Assembly (NCBI GenBank): GCA_016717655.1
Contig: JADKFC010000024.1
Coordinates: forward strand, 1-41,735
DNA from: Saprospiraceae bacterium
GTDB lineage: Bacteria; Bacteroidota; Bacteroidia; Chitinophagales; Saprospiraceae
DNA length: 41,735 bases
Direction: 5' to 3'
Shown: positions 29,744 to 38,220 of the stretch, one piece after another
Layout of the letters: each line of letters starts with the position of its first letter
Numbering within the stretch: position 1 is the first letter of the stretch
Made by a program: the position numbers and the translations under genes
The notes under the pieces: model-generated
What the model saw: the letters and a program-made list of their open reading frames with translations, nothing else
Databases searched by the model: none
Told to the model about the DNA's origin: nothing

Positions 29744-30869
29744 CTAAAACCACACCGTAAAATTAGAAATCAGCCACAAAGCAGACTTGCTCGCTTCTCC
29801 ATCTGTATTTCGATACTGCTCTGTATCAGAGAAAAATTTTCTTCCTTCCAATCTAAAAAGGGCATTGTCTTTCAACTTATAATCGATGCCCAAAGCTGCA
29901 CTACCGGTGCTAAACTGACCTACCCCGTTTTGCGAAGTAATCTGGACCTGGTCTTTGTCTTCAAAATATTCCAGTCTGCCGGAAACGGAAAAATGCTGGC
30001 CCCATTTCATTCTTCCAATCACATTGGCCTGCCACCAGTAATGATTACTAGTTTTTCCATTACCTTCTTTTGTTTTTTGATTGCCCCCATACACGCAGGT
30101 AGTAAGGGTAAATCGGCCACCAGGATTATGGATCCAATACACATCAGTAAAGTAGCGGGTGCCAAATTTGAAGATTGGAGGGTGAAGATTCGTCTCCGAT
30201 ATAGGTATTCCAGTTGATCAGGTTTTGATCATCGGGGCGGTACTCCAGCTGGCTGCCAAAGGCCAGGTTAGCATTGTTGTCCTTAATTTGCTGCCAGCCG
30301 TTGAGCAGGTATAAATAAGCTGTTACTTTTGTGGATATAGGCATTGTCAATTTAACCCCTGAAAGATAGTAAGGCACATACTCTGGTGCCAGACTTCGGG
30401 TGTACATCAAATGGTCTTTGCTAATGGCACTCTCATTGGTGTAAGGCGAACCCAATATCCCGGCATCAAGCCAAATGCCTTTCTTTTTTGATAGCGCTAC
30501 TCCGGCAGATGCCTCTACCAAATTTTTAAACCCTGCATCTTCATTGGCATAGTTGGCTTGCATATACGTGCCAAAACCAGGTACCAAGTGCACCCTTAGG
30601 TCTTCCGTGCTATATTTGAGATCCAGGTATGCAAGGTTGACAGTAAGTTCCTTATTGCTGGCCATACTCACAAAATACGGCATGTCTTTTTGAGAATCAG
30701 GGCCTGATTGCCAACCATAGTAGAGATCCAGATAGCCACCAATGGTCAGAGGATTAGGCTTGGAGGCCGAAGTGGTATCAGATAGGTCAGGATGGGTGAC
30801 CTGGGTGAACATTGGAGATGAGAATAAGAGCCAAATCCAACTTAACGTGATTCTAATTCTGGTAGTCAT
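29744..30869 (-). CDS. Outer-membrane beta-barrel porin, BBP2/OmpL-like
   Basis: Reconstructed length is 374 aa after removing one base near 30160. Start at ATG 30869 gives a signal peptide (ITLSWIWLLFSSPMFTQ). The mature start LTIGGYLDLYYGWQSGPDSQ, the VNLAYLDLKYSTEDLRV strand, GIWLDAGILGSPYTNES, and TAYLYLLNGWQQIKDNN match the BBP2 (OmpL-like) porin family. It closes with LISNFTVWF, a barrel-type C-terminal Phe. It may pass small solutes; substrate unknown. It precedes the subtilase gene by 168 nt on the same strand. Confidence 0.8.
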
Positions 30870-30954
30870 GACAACAAAAGTAACCAAATTCAATTCGACA
30901 ATAAAAAATATTTGCTTTCCATTTTGAAATAGAAATTTCTAAGCAACAACTCTT

Positions 30955-31395
30955 ATGTCAAATCCGTACATAAAAAAGTCGAAAGAGTATTGGTTGGATG
31001 TGGACTGATGTAAATTCGATTATTAAAAATGTTATTAAATCCAGTCTACACATAGCCAAACATCTGTGAATGGACAATTCGAATAAATTCTTCAGTAAAT
31101 TTGCGCTCTGGTTTAAATGTTCTCCCCAAAGTCTACATCATTGCTTACTTAATCTTCTGTTGCCCAAATTCATCCAACTCACCATGTGTTGCAATGGTGG
31201 GTAAAAGCAATCCCTCCATTTCTTCTTCATCCAAAGGCGTTTGACCATATTGGTAGTTCGCATCTAATCCCATAACATTTTTGGAACCTCTTTTTTAAGC
31301 TCTTCAGTTCTTTCATTAAAGGCAGCTTCAATCCTCTTTTTAGAAGCGGCCTGATCCTCCAACTGCATGGTTTGAGCTGTGCGCTTATTAAACAT
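30955..31395 (-). pseudogene. Truncated Fic-family relic (mobile mystery protein B-like)
   Basis: Read from ATG 31395 in three frames, the stretch gives a charged helix (AAFNERTEELKKEV), then YGQTPLDEEEMEGLLLPTI followed by THGELDEFGQQ, then ERKFTEEFIRIVHSQMFGYVW. These match the N-terminal half of Fic proteins of the mobile mystery B group (pattern TPLDxxExxGLxP, xxGELNExEQxNI, FIrxLHxxMFgxVW). The catalytic HPFxxGNGR motif is missing: the frame ends about 60 codons too early. No antitoxin (XRE) partner remains beside it. It is judged a decayed accessory gene. Confidence 0.6.
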
Positions 31396-31785
31396 ATATA
31401 AAGCTATTACTCTACTATTATTGATTTTTTGTAAAGTTATATTTTTACCTATTGCTTAATTTTATTAATACGTTGTTTTACGGGATTTTATTAAATAACA
31501 TATGGAATAAAAATCAGAATAAATGGAGCTTAGCTGACATCTTTGTAATGAAATGACAATGTTTTTATTGTCAAGTCCTTTTGACAATAATTTTGTTGTT
31601 AATAATGCGCCAAACCATATATACGCATTTTTACATAATCAACTTAACTAAAATAACAAACTGATATTCAATCACTTACTTCCCTGATACAAAAACCTAC
31701 TTAACCTTTAAAATATGGGAGTTTTCTGTGCATTTGGCAACAGGTGGGCAACATAATTTTGAAAGCAAAAGATAATAAGAGCAAT
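31396..31785. other. AT-rich intergenic gap with a TTGTCAA-type dyad
   Basis: 390 nt without a supported gene. It contains a perfect 10-bp inverted repeat TTATTGTCAA / TTGACAATAA with a 6-nt spacer at 31565-31590, followed on the plus strand by TTTTG. It could be a repressor operator or a weak terminator. An open frame at 31701-31883 (minus) overlaps the RES gene end and is not supported. Confidence 0.5.
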
Positions 31786-32711
31786 CTATTTAACATTAAA
31801 TGATTTTTTATAAGTTTCGTATTCATCTGAGGTAAAATCTCCATTTTTCCAAACGAATTTCTTGTCTTCGACCACAGTACCAATTGAATGAAGTAGTAGG
31901 TTTAGCGATTTAGATTTAGTATTAAATTCACCCAATTCAACTATATATATTTTTTCTAGAAATAACCGATTAGCCACGAAGTTTACGCACAGCAAAGTTA
32001 ACATTGTCACCATTTGCTTGAATGTGTAAATAAAACATCACAGTTTAAATTATTTCTTGTCGAATACAATAAATTATGAGCTATGGAAGCAGAGACTCTA
32101 TAATCAGTGTCATTGTAGAAAAGATTTGATAATTTTTCCAATGCTAATACAGTTTGATTAATTTTTATAGGATGAACCCCAGAATCTATTAATCCTTTAG
32201 TTTTATATTCTTGAACCATATCTGACCATGGATGATGTGGAAGATAGTTCAGAAAATAAAAACGGAGCAGTAAAAATGGTTGGGTATCCCTCATAGTCCA
32301 TTTAGATACTGCAAGAATTTCTCCTTAAATTGTTTATCTTGAATGGTTTCAAAAAATAGAATTTAGTGCATTATTAGTAGCATAAAATACTGGAAACAAA
32401 GGAAGATTAGCTCTTAAAGCTTTTTTGCAAAAAGTTGTAGGAGGATAACTATATTCTGTAATTATATTTTGATTTAATATTTCTTTAGTTTTCCTTGCAC
32501 GATAGAATGACATTGAACGTCCTATATGATTTCTATGATACTTGAGTATAAAAAGGTATTTCTCCATAAGTTTTAGCTTTATAATATTAAGCACATCCTG
32601 TGAATAATTATGATAAGTAACAAAATCAAACATCTAAAGGAATTTCTGGAAATTTTAAATCATTGGGATTTTCCCATTGTTAAATTGAGATATATTCTTT
32701 AAAAAATTCAT
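31786..32711 (-). CDS. RES-domain protein, frameshifted
   Basis: Start at ATG 32711 is supported by a TATTTTTG box 19 nt upstream; corrected length is about 308 aa. After a helical N-terminal part (QDVLNIIKLKLMEKYLF, possibly the HEPN/RES-N type) comes the RES pattern: SFYRARKTKEIL, EYSYPP, CKKALRANLPLFPVFYATNN and later the C-terminal half with IYIVELGEFNTKSKSLNLLL. RES proteins of toxin-antitoxin type degrade NAD+; longer RES proteins occur alone. No Xre antitoxin lies next to it, so its toxin status is uncertain. Frames shift near 32680, 32350-32300 and 32030. The family call is from the Arg/Tyr/Arg/Asn spacing. Confidence 0.6.
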
Positions 32712-32730
32712 GTACAAAGAAATATTGATG

Positions 32731-32738
32731 CAAAAATA
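32731..32738 (-). promoter_or_regulatory. Candidate -7 box (TATTTTTG) of the RES gene
   Basis: An exact TAnnTTTG match 19 nt before ATG 32711. It is the main reason for choosing that start over the internal Met at 32633. Confidence 0.5.
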
Positions 32739-32831
32739 GAGCTTGAAAACAAATAAAATAAATCTATGTAAAAAGTTAGTAAATGTTAATACTTAATAAG
32801 AATCTTATCAGATGCCTGCTCATGTCAGAGT

Positions 32832-32902
32832 GGCATTAAAGGCAAGTGTATCGCTCAGCTTTGCTGAGTGCAAGCCGTGGTAGGCAGACCTTGCCTATAT
32901 GC
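32832..32902. repeat. Two-layer stem-loop in a gap
   Basis: Outer arms GGCAAG (32841-32846) / CTTGCC (32890-32895) enclose a tighter hairpin CTCAGC-TTT-GCTGAG (32854-32868). Flanking GCATTAAA and TATATGC can extend the outer stem. It is more GC-rich than its surroundings and lies in the 300-nt gap between the RES gene and the small gene at 33.0 kb. It may be a structured RNA or an element end; no T-run follows. Confidence 0.45.
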
Positions 32903-33034
32903 AGCCTGACCTACTTTTGCAGCTGTATAGATGGCTATAGTAAGAAAGAGAAAGCTAATAATAAATAAGAGAAAAGAAAAGATTGGATTTAGTGTTGGTA
33001 AAGGCTGTCAAAGGCGGTATAGTGATTTGAGACT

Positions 33035-33222
33035 TTAATAAATCAGGTCTATGACTGATTCGTATTTTAAGCCCATGTATTGACAGAACTCTTCAATTGA
33101 TATTACCTGGTGGTATTCTTTGTTGAAGTGGGTTTTCATCTTTTGAATTAAGATTCTGCCGTAACGTTCACTCTGCCAGTGATTATCTGAATGTCTTTAG
33201 CATAGATAACCTGACGTTTCAT
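33035..33222 (-). CDS. Small conserved Bacteroidota protein (about 62 aa), one frameshift
   Basis: Start MKRQVIYAKDIQIITGR, then after adding one base near 33163 ERYGRILIQKMKTHF and HQVISIEEFCQYMGLKYESV. The layout (xxITGxSxxYGRxxLxxxKxxxxKxxHxxVTxxEFCxYxGI) recalls small Bacteroidota proteins often found beside mobile or accessory genes. It looks like a helix-turn-helix-sized domain. TATATTTG at 33241-33248 (minus) ends 18 nt before the ATG and supports it. Function unknown. Confidence 0.55.
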
Positions 33223-33386
33223 TAATGATAATTTATATTTCAAATATACTTTAAACATGCTTTAACTATTGCTTTAATAGAAAGCATAATGCAAAGATAA
33301 TAAATAAAATGTATGGTATAAATATGATATTATGGCAATAACGGCAGATACGGAAGTGGCATAGAATAGTGTAAAGTATTTACTTA

Positions 33387-33394
33387 TACTTTTG
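33387..33394 (+). promoter_or_regulatory. Candidate -7 box (TACTTTTG)
   Basis: An exact TAnnTTTG match 24 nt before the ATG at 33419. Confidence 0.55.
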
Positions 33395-33418
33395 AAGTAT
33401 TAATAAAAATAAATTATT

Positions 33419-34167
33419 ATGGCACAGCAAAAAGGTTTGATTAAATTGAAAGGTACCATGGGAGGTATCACATTTTATAAAACTCAAGATGGTTATCTTG
33501 CAAGAGAGAAGGCGGAGTTGAAGTTGAAAGAATTGCCAACGATCCTAACTTTCAAAGAACCACAGAGAAAAGTGGTGAAGGAGTCTGAAAGAGCTTGGTA
33601 AAAGGTGGTAAGCTTTTAAGAAATTCATTGAGGGTTTTATTACAGAATGCATCTGATCGATATATGGTCGGAAGATTGACAGCAGCGATGGTAAAGGTTA
33701 TCCAAATGGATGAGACCAATGTCAGAGGGCAAAGAAATGTAATTGACGGTGAAGCTGAGTTATTGCAAGGATTTGAGTTTAACTTAAATGCTAAATTAGA
33801 TAATACCATCTATGCACCTTACACTACTGCGGTAGATAGACCAACAGGGAAATTGACAGTAAATATTCCAGCATTTGTTTCTGCAAATATGATATCAGCA
33901 CCTGGAAGTGAACTCACTTCAAATTTCTGAGCTGTGGTTCTGAAATTGATTTTGAAAATGAAACTTATGTAGTAGATGTACAAGAAAGTACAATTTTGTC
34001 CATTTCAGCACTACCCACAGCACCTATTGCTCTCGAAAACACAATAACACTAAATAGCACTCATCCTTTGTTCCTTGCATTTGGAATTGAATTTTTATCA
34101 GGAAGTCAATGCGCAAATGTATCCTTTAAAAAATGGTGCATACAATGCACTTGCTCTTGCTAGCTAG
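33419..34167 (+). CDS. Conserved Bacteroidota hypothetical (MAQQKGLIKLKG family), frameshifted
   Basis: Corrected length is about 249 aa. The start GLIKLKGTMGGITFYKTQDG, followed in corrected frame by YLAREKGGVEVERIANDPNF and KGGKLLRNSLRVLLQNASDR, is a signature I recognise as a widespread small Bacteroidota family of unknown function. Near the end, MYPLKNGAYNALALAS closes the protein at the TAG 34165-34167. Breaks lie near 33510, 33590, 33915 and 34105. There is no signal peptide; it is basic at the N-terminus and strand-rich later. It has its own promoter box and a strong terminator, so it is a single-gene unit. Confidence 0.7.
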
Positions 34168-34203
34168 TGGGATTATAATAAGATTTTTCTTTTCGAGTTT
34201 TTA

Positions 34204-34240
34204 AAAGGCTCATCATTCATTTGGTGAGCCTTTTTTATTT
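34204..34240 (+). terminator. Intrinsic terminator
   Basis: Stem AAAGGCTCA (34204-34212) / TGAGCCTTT (34225-34233), loop 12 nt, then a T-run with one A (34231-34240). It follows the stop at 34167 by 36 nt. Confidence 0.88.
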
Positions 34241-34242
34241 TC

Positions 34243-34250
34243 TATTTTTG
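34243..34250 (+). promoter_or_regulatory. Candidate -7 box (TATTTTTG)
   Basis: An exact TAnnTTTG match directly after the terminator and 17 nt before the ATG at 34268. Confidence 0.5.
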
Positions 34251-34267
34251 TGTAATAATTATATTTA

Positions 34268-34450
34268 ATGAATAATGATAAGTATTTTTTAATTACAAAT
34301 AGAATTATTTGGTTTATAGTATTTATCTTAATAATATTTTTTTCATATAAGAAAATAGATTCCAACAATTTATTCAAATCAATAATTAGCCTTTATGTTA
34401 TATTTATTGTAATTACAATTTTACTTGCATTCTTAAGTCAATGGCTTTAG
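34268..34450 (+). CDS. Small membrane protein, two predicted TM helices
   Basis: This 60-aa protein has two hydrophobic helices (IIWFIVFILIIFFSY and IISLYVIFIVITILLAFL) joined by a polar KKIDSNN turn. It is very AT-rich in codon use (Ile/Phe/Asn), like the rest of the 31-38 kb stretch. The next reading frame continues in the same phase after the TAG, so the two may be one gene with a mutated stop (TGG to TAG, for example) or a coupled pair. No family recognised. Confidence 0.45.
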   Translation: MNNDKYFLITNRIIWFIVFILIIFFSYKKIDSNNLFKSIISLYVIFIVITILLAFLSQWL

Positions 34451-34498
34451 GATAAAGGATATAAAACGATTTTATTTGGTAAGATATCCTTTGCATTG

Positions 34499-34906
34499 AT
34501 GCAACTTATATTGTTCTTTTTGTTTATTCCAGTAATTTTTTTTAATAAAATTCTGTTCAATATAATTATTTGTATTTTTCCAAATTCTATGGATAATTCA
34601 ACTTTCGCATACATTTTGGTATTATTGTTTTTATTAATCAATCGCTATTTAGTCAAGTACTATAATATCATTGCATTTAAAGTTTGGGATGCAAATCCAT
34701 TGTTATTAAAGAAATCAAACACTGTTGTAAACAATGTTAGTACCCAACAATTTATTTATATTAGTATCGCAACTATTTTATTTATAGCTCAAATTGACAA
34801 GGGATTATACAATGTCTTTCATCAAGAATTTAGTGAGATTTTAATTCCTGCTACGGTTACTTTCATTGCTATAGAAAGGGCACTAAAAAGTATTAAAGTA
34901 GAATAA
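34499..34906 (+). CDS. Small membrane protein, three to four predicted TM helices
   Basis: About 135 aa starting at ATG 34499 (a TTG lies directly before). Hydrophobic helices: LILFFLFIPVIFFNKILF, FAYILVLLFLLI, FIYISIATILFIAQI and a weaker FSEILIPATVTFIAI. A polar stretch (AFKVWDANPLLLKKSN) separates the second and third. The frame is open from 34451, in phase with the preceding 60-aa gene. Two small membrane proteins in tandem within an accessory region recall phage-defence or toxin accessory genes, but nothing specific supports that. Confidence 0.5.
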   Translation: MQLILFFLFIPVIFFNKILFNIIICIFPNSMDNSTFAYILVLLFLLINRYLVKYYNIIAFKVWDANPLLLKKSNTVVNNVSTQQFIYISIATILFIAQIDKGLYNVFHQEFSEILIPATVTFIAIERALKSIKVE

Positions 34907-34928
34907 AAAAAAGCCCTACTAAAAGGGC
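34905..34928 (-). terminator. Intrinsic terminator for a minus-strand transcript
   Basis: GCCCT (34913-34917) / AGGGC (34924-34928) with a 6-nt loop; on the minus strand eight T's follow directly (34905-34912). A transcript coming from about 35.3 kb would stop here. The stem is short, and on the plus strand no T-run follows. Confidence 0.65.
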
Positions 34929-34946
34929 AAAGGAGAAAGATACCGC

Positions 34947-35146
34947 TCACCTGAACTGTGAACCCAATGACGTAACAACCACAAGGCAACCAATAGACAC
35001 GAATACCTCTCTAGGAGAAATGAAAATGGGACCTCCTAACATACCTCTGATATGCATAACGAGATATGAGCAAACTCTGTAACTGCAATACCTGAAGTAG
35101 GACAAGTAGCAGACTTACACTGGAAAGATGATGTATATGTACTCAT
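34947..35146 (-). CDS. Possible small protein (about 66 aa), doubtful
   Basis: From ATG 35146 the frame reads FQCKSATCPTSGIAVTEFAH, then after one base is added near 35063 RGMLGGPIFISPREVFVSIG, closing at TGA 34947. It lies just ahead of a minus-strand terminator and 10 nt after the stop of the weak frame upstream, which is the only support. No family recognised; it may be non-coding. Confidence 0.25.
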
Positions 35147-35156
35147 AATATAAATT

Positions 35157-35321
35157 TTATATGCATTCCATTGCAAGGGGGATAAAATCTCCAAAAGGAA
35201 ACGGAATAAGTCCCAACGGGTAGCAGATGAAATGAAAGAAGTAATTTATGCCATTTTCATCTGCTATTATGCCGTAGTCTTTTGGAGATTTTTTGGGTGG
35301 ATAAGTGCGGCTGCCCCCTTG
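35157..35321 (-). CDS. Possible fragment with cold-shock-domain-like sequence, doubtful
   Basis: An open minus-strand frame without a clear start reads KSPKDYGIIADENGINYFFH, then PFGDFIPLAMEC. The KGYGFI..D..G..YFFH pattern is that of cold-shock (OB-fold) domains, though the Gly is replaced by Asp and only about 45 residues are present. It lies over the nested inverted repeat at 35184-35292, so the resemblance could be chance within a structured element. Confidence 0.25.
   Translation of the reverse strand, partial: QGGSRTYPPKKSPKDYGIIADENGINYFFHFICYPLGLIPFPFGDFIPLAMECI
35184..35292. repeat. Nested inverted repeat (structured element)
   Basis: Outer arms AAAATCTCCAAAAG (35184-35197) and CTTTTGGAGATTTT (35279-35292) are perfectly complementary over 14 bp. 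Inside them TAGCAGATGAAATG (35221-35234) pairs with CATTTTCATCTGCTA (35252-35266) except for one bulged base. The inner loop is 17 nt; the side loops are 23 and 12 nt. The minus-strand terminator at 34.9 kb would end a transcript that contains it. Confidence 0.75.
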
Positions 35322-36221
35322 TTATCTTTGCATAGAAAATTTTATTATTCGGATATACAGCATCTTAGGATCTGATTTATTGGTACTGCTTTTAATTTGA
35401 GGATGGAATACTGATATTGGGAAATGCTCAAAAATGGGGCAAGAGGTTTTCAGAAAAAAAATAATGAATGTTTTCGGTTATAGGATAAATTGCAAGAGTA
35501 TCAAAAAGGCAATGTTAGTAGAAAGGGAATATTCATAGTGTATGTTTTGCATTTTTGCAAGGTTTGTAAGAATTGCAAACTTGGAAATATGCATTAAAAA
35601 TATCTGCTTGCTAACTAAGCAAATATTTTTAGATAGAAAATATAAAATCTTGCTTGAGGGCTCTATGCAATAAGTGTTGCATGGCAGCCTAAATGAAAAC
35701 TTGGAATGACGGATGACAGGCATCTCTTATTGCTTACACAAAAGCTGTTTGGTTATTTTTTTTCTGGCAATAATGAGGGTGGTGGGGATATGAGGAAATG
35801 AGGATATTGACTGCACTTGCCTCTGACTGGATACAGTCCAACTATGTCACTCGCTATTTATACATAATGTGTATTAGGATAGCCTTTACGACAAAGTTTT
35901 TAATAACAGATTATACCATCAAAGATTTCAATAAACCCTATTATGGCTATACTATAATGCAGTTCACATTATGTTAAATAGCTTACCCTGATTTTTTTCT
36001 GGCATAAACGTAACGGTGGTGGTGGTTGGAGTGAAGTGTCTTTTTGCAATGAGCCATTTGAGGGATAAAGAGCAGCTCTTATACACCGCAAGTGAAACGA
36101 GGATGGATAAGTACTGCCTTACAATAAATACTATGGCTCATCGCAAAAAGTATGACAGAAAAAATCAGGGGCAGTGGCATAGAATGCTGATAGGCATAGA
36201 GCCCAGCTACCCTACTGTATT
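35322..36221. other. 900-nt accessory gap with inverted repeats, no convincing gene
   Basis: Open frames here (minus 35478-35723, plus 36016-36225) lack family resemblance and promoter boxes. Notable structure: a hairpin AAATATCTGCTT / AAGCAAATATTT (35598-35628, one mismatch); an 18-bp inverted repeat 36039-36056 / 36133-36150 with one mismatch; and two copies of a TTTTTTTCTGGCA(A/T) word followed by GGTGGTGG-rich sequence (about 35757-35786 and 35993-36027). This looks like the debris of mobile or regulatory elements. Confidence 0.5.
36039..36150. repeat. 18-bp inverted repeat, 112 nt overall
   Basis: CTTTTTGCAATGAGCCAT (36039-36056) is complementary to ATGGCTCATCGCAAAAAG (36133-36150) at 17 of 18 positions, with 76 nt between. 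No gene is explained by it. Size and layout resemble the 35.2-kb nested repeat, though the sequences differ. Confidence 0.7.
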
Positions 36222-36260
36222 TTAGAACTTTATTCTCTGAATCCTTACTGCATTTAAAAT
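36222..36260 (-). pseudogene. 3' relic of a second P1B-type metal ATPase
   Basis: The minus strand reads ILNAVRIQRIKF then TAA. The intact ATPase at 38.5 kb ends ILNAVRIQRMKF then TGA: 11 of 12 residues agree while about a quarter of the bases differ, mostly at third positions. Upstream the match fades (LVLTIVT). It is therefore a remnant of a diverged homologue, not a fresh duplicate. The 250 nt between it and the next gene hold nothing recognisable. Confidence 0.6.
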
Positions 36261-36513
36261 CGTTACTATTGTTAGAACTAATTTACTTATAGAGACACCA
36301 GAGATACTATATAATTAGGAGGTTTGACGAAAGTTAAAAAATACAAACTTTGAAAGCATTTCTGTTTAAATGAATAATGAGATTTGTTAAATATGTGATT
36401 TCAAAGTAAATTGAAGTCATAATTAGTTTCAAGAAAAGATAAAATTAAAATATGTAACATCAATGATTACAGCTTCTCCACAATTAAAGGCAATGATAAA
36501 ATAACTATTTTAT

Positions 36514-37509
36514 TCAACGTTCAATTTGTTCATGATGATCTTCTTCAAAAAAGTCATCAACTAATTTAGAGTTTATATTCTTTATTTCTTTTCCTAATTT
36601 TTCAATAATTTTATTTAAAGCAATTTCATCTTTTTCTTCTACTAAATGATAAATAATATTCCATCTTTTTTCATGTCCTATATAAACTTTTTTAAAGAAA
36701 GGAGTTTTAAGATTCTTTATTTCATCAAAATGTGATACCATATCATCACTTTTACCTTGTCTGATTGCAGCTAAACCAGCCTTAGCCATAATGCTAAACA
36801 ATTCTGATGTCTATTTTCATGATCAATTTTATTGAAAGTAGATTGTATATAATTTTCTGCTTGTTCCCATATAGAATGAAAACTTTCTGTTAAGTTAATG
36901 TTTTCAGAAGTACTACCATAGATTAATGAATCAGTAGGATTATTAGCAAATGGTTTAGAATTTTCTGATAATATAGCTAAATACAATTTCGTACTTGGTT
37001 TATCTTTTAATAATTCTTGGATTTTTTTTAATACTGATGCTTCATCTTCACATATATAAATGTTTGCTCTTTTTGCAATAGATGAATTAACATTATTTAA
37101 AAAAACTATGATCGATTTATCAATATTCTTATTAATCCAATTTGAAATATTATCTTGATCACCTTTCGGAATAAGAAGTTCTTTTTGAGGGATGCTATCT
37201 CTAAAAACATAGGTAGCCAATTTTGTACAATTCAAATGTTGGTTCTCCAGTATTTTCAAATGAATATGGTTTTATTTTTATTGACCCTACTCCCCAACAT
37301 CAATTCTTTTTAAATTTAATTGGTTTTGGCACTAAAAGCATCATTATTGTAATCAAATGGAGCAAAAATGTTTATAAACGAATTAGGTATTTACCTGTTT
37401 TCTGATATTGGTGATTCAATGATAACTTCAAGTGGAAACGATAATGCTTTTTTTTCACAAGAGCTAAGGAGTATAATAGATAATACAAAACTAAATATTT
37501 TTGTAGCAT
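36514..37509 (-). CDS. Lipoprotein of unknown function, frame broken
   Basis: From ATG 37509, after adding one base, the protein begins with a lipoprotein signal (KIFSFVLSIILLSSC, then EKKALSFPLEVIIESPISEN). It continues in pieces: INIFAPFDYNNDAFSAKTN, IKIKPYSFENTGEPTFELYK, VFRDSIPQKELLIPKGDQDN, SIIVFLNNVNSSIAKRANIY, LYLAILSENSKPFANNP and the helical end LNKIIEKLGKEIKNINSKLV. About 330 aa in total. At least five corrections are needed. No family recognised. It may be a real envelope gene obscured by indels, or a decayed one. Confidence 0.5.
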
Positions 37510-37512
37510 GAT

Positions 37513-37749
37513 TAAAGTAACTTTAAGAATTAGAAAATTATTTACGAAGCTGAAAGTCTTTGCAAGTTTCAACAATTGCTCTTCTGGCATTTGCATCTTT
37601 ATTCTTACTGATAAGTGCATTAATTTCTCATCTCTATTAATATAGGCATAGTTAATTAGAGCAGACTTATCTCCATTAACTACAATTCAGTGAACCGACT
37701 TTTTCGCAGGAACGAAATTACCTTCGTATGGAATCTTAAGATCGTCCAT
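37513..37749 (-). CDS. Small hypothetical protein with an internal stop, boundaries uncertain
   Basis: From ATG 37749 the frame reads DDLKIPYEGNFVPAKKSVH, then TGA (possibly a TGG misread), then IVVNGDKSALINYAYINRDE and VRIKMQMPEEQLLKLAKTF. This looks like one protein of 70-80 aa that ends near the start of the lipoprotein gene at 37509. Its N-terminus resembles that of the preceding small frame (VPYKGYF versus IPYEGNF), which could mean related genes. Function unknown. Confidence 0.4.
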
Positions 37750-37945
37750 GTGTGGAGGTTCGTTCAGATCTTGAGTTCTTCTTTTCCGCATTAGTTATTA
37801 ATGAATTTCTTTTGAACCAGTAAATAATATGAATTATTACTTTTTCTGTTGCTAATACATGAAATATAGCATCTAAAAGTGAAACTGAAATCACCATTTT
37901 ACCTTTCATAGTTTCAAAATACCCCTTGTATGGAACAGTATCCAT
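37736..37945 (-). CDS. Small hypothetical protein, possibly extending upstream
   Basis: The 69-aa frame MDTVPYKGYFETMKGKMVIS runs on through VSLLDAIFHVLATEKVIIHI, a hydrophobic stretch, then to a basic end (AEKKNSRSERTSTHGRS). The frame is open upstream too (VIAGWKIKTF); one added base would join it to the open frame at 37953-38054 that starts MKKNLSKSRSSILICNF and looks like an export signal. So the true gene may start at 38054. It overlaps the start of the next gene by a few bases. No family recognised. Confidence 0.4.
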   Translation of the reverse strand: MDTVPYKGYFETMKGKMVISVSLLDAIFHVLATEKVIIHIIYWFKRNSLITNAEKKNSRSERTSTHGRS

Positions 37946-37952
37946 AAATGTT

Positions 37953-38192
37953 TTAATTTTCCAACCAGCAATTACAAAAAATCAATAGGTAAAATAAGTA
38001 TTTAAAGTTACAAATTAATATACTACTTCTACTTTTAGATAAATTTTTTTTCATTTTCTTCTTTTCTCGTTTTCTATCATTTTCACTCTCTCCTTTAATT
38101 TTACACAAGGAATCTAATTCGAGTTGTAACACTTTATTCTTACATGTTATTTCTTTGAAAGTTAGGAGTAAGTATAAAAGATAAAATTGCAA
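37953..38192 (-). CDS. AT-rich open frame, coding status doubtful
   Basis: The frame has a very basic middle (SENDRKREKKKMKKNLSKSR) followed by a hydrophobic stretch (YLFYLLIFCNCWLEN). It could be the N-terminal part of the gene at 37736-37945 or chance. No family, promoter box or ribosome-binding site supports it. Confidence 0.25.
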   Translation of the reverse strand: MQFYLLYLLLTFKEITCKNKVLQLELDSLCKIKGESENDRKREKKKMKKNLSKSRSSILICNFKYLFYLLIFCNCWLEN

Positions 38193-38220
38193 GAAAAAAA
38201 ATCTACAATTACTGATATGA

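Noticed and set aside
35184..36150. Integron attC sites
   Set aside because: The long inverted repeats have the right size, but the paired RYYYAAC and GTTRRRY core ends are not present and no integrase gene is seen.
36016..36225. 69-aa plus-strand open frame
   Set aside because: It lies across the 18-bp inverted repeat, has no recognisable domain and ends in the ATPase relic on the other strand.
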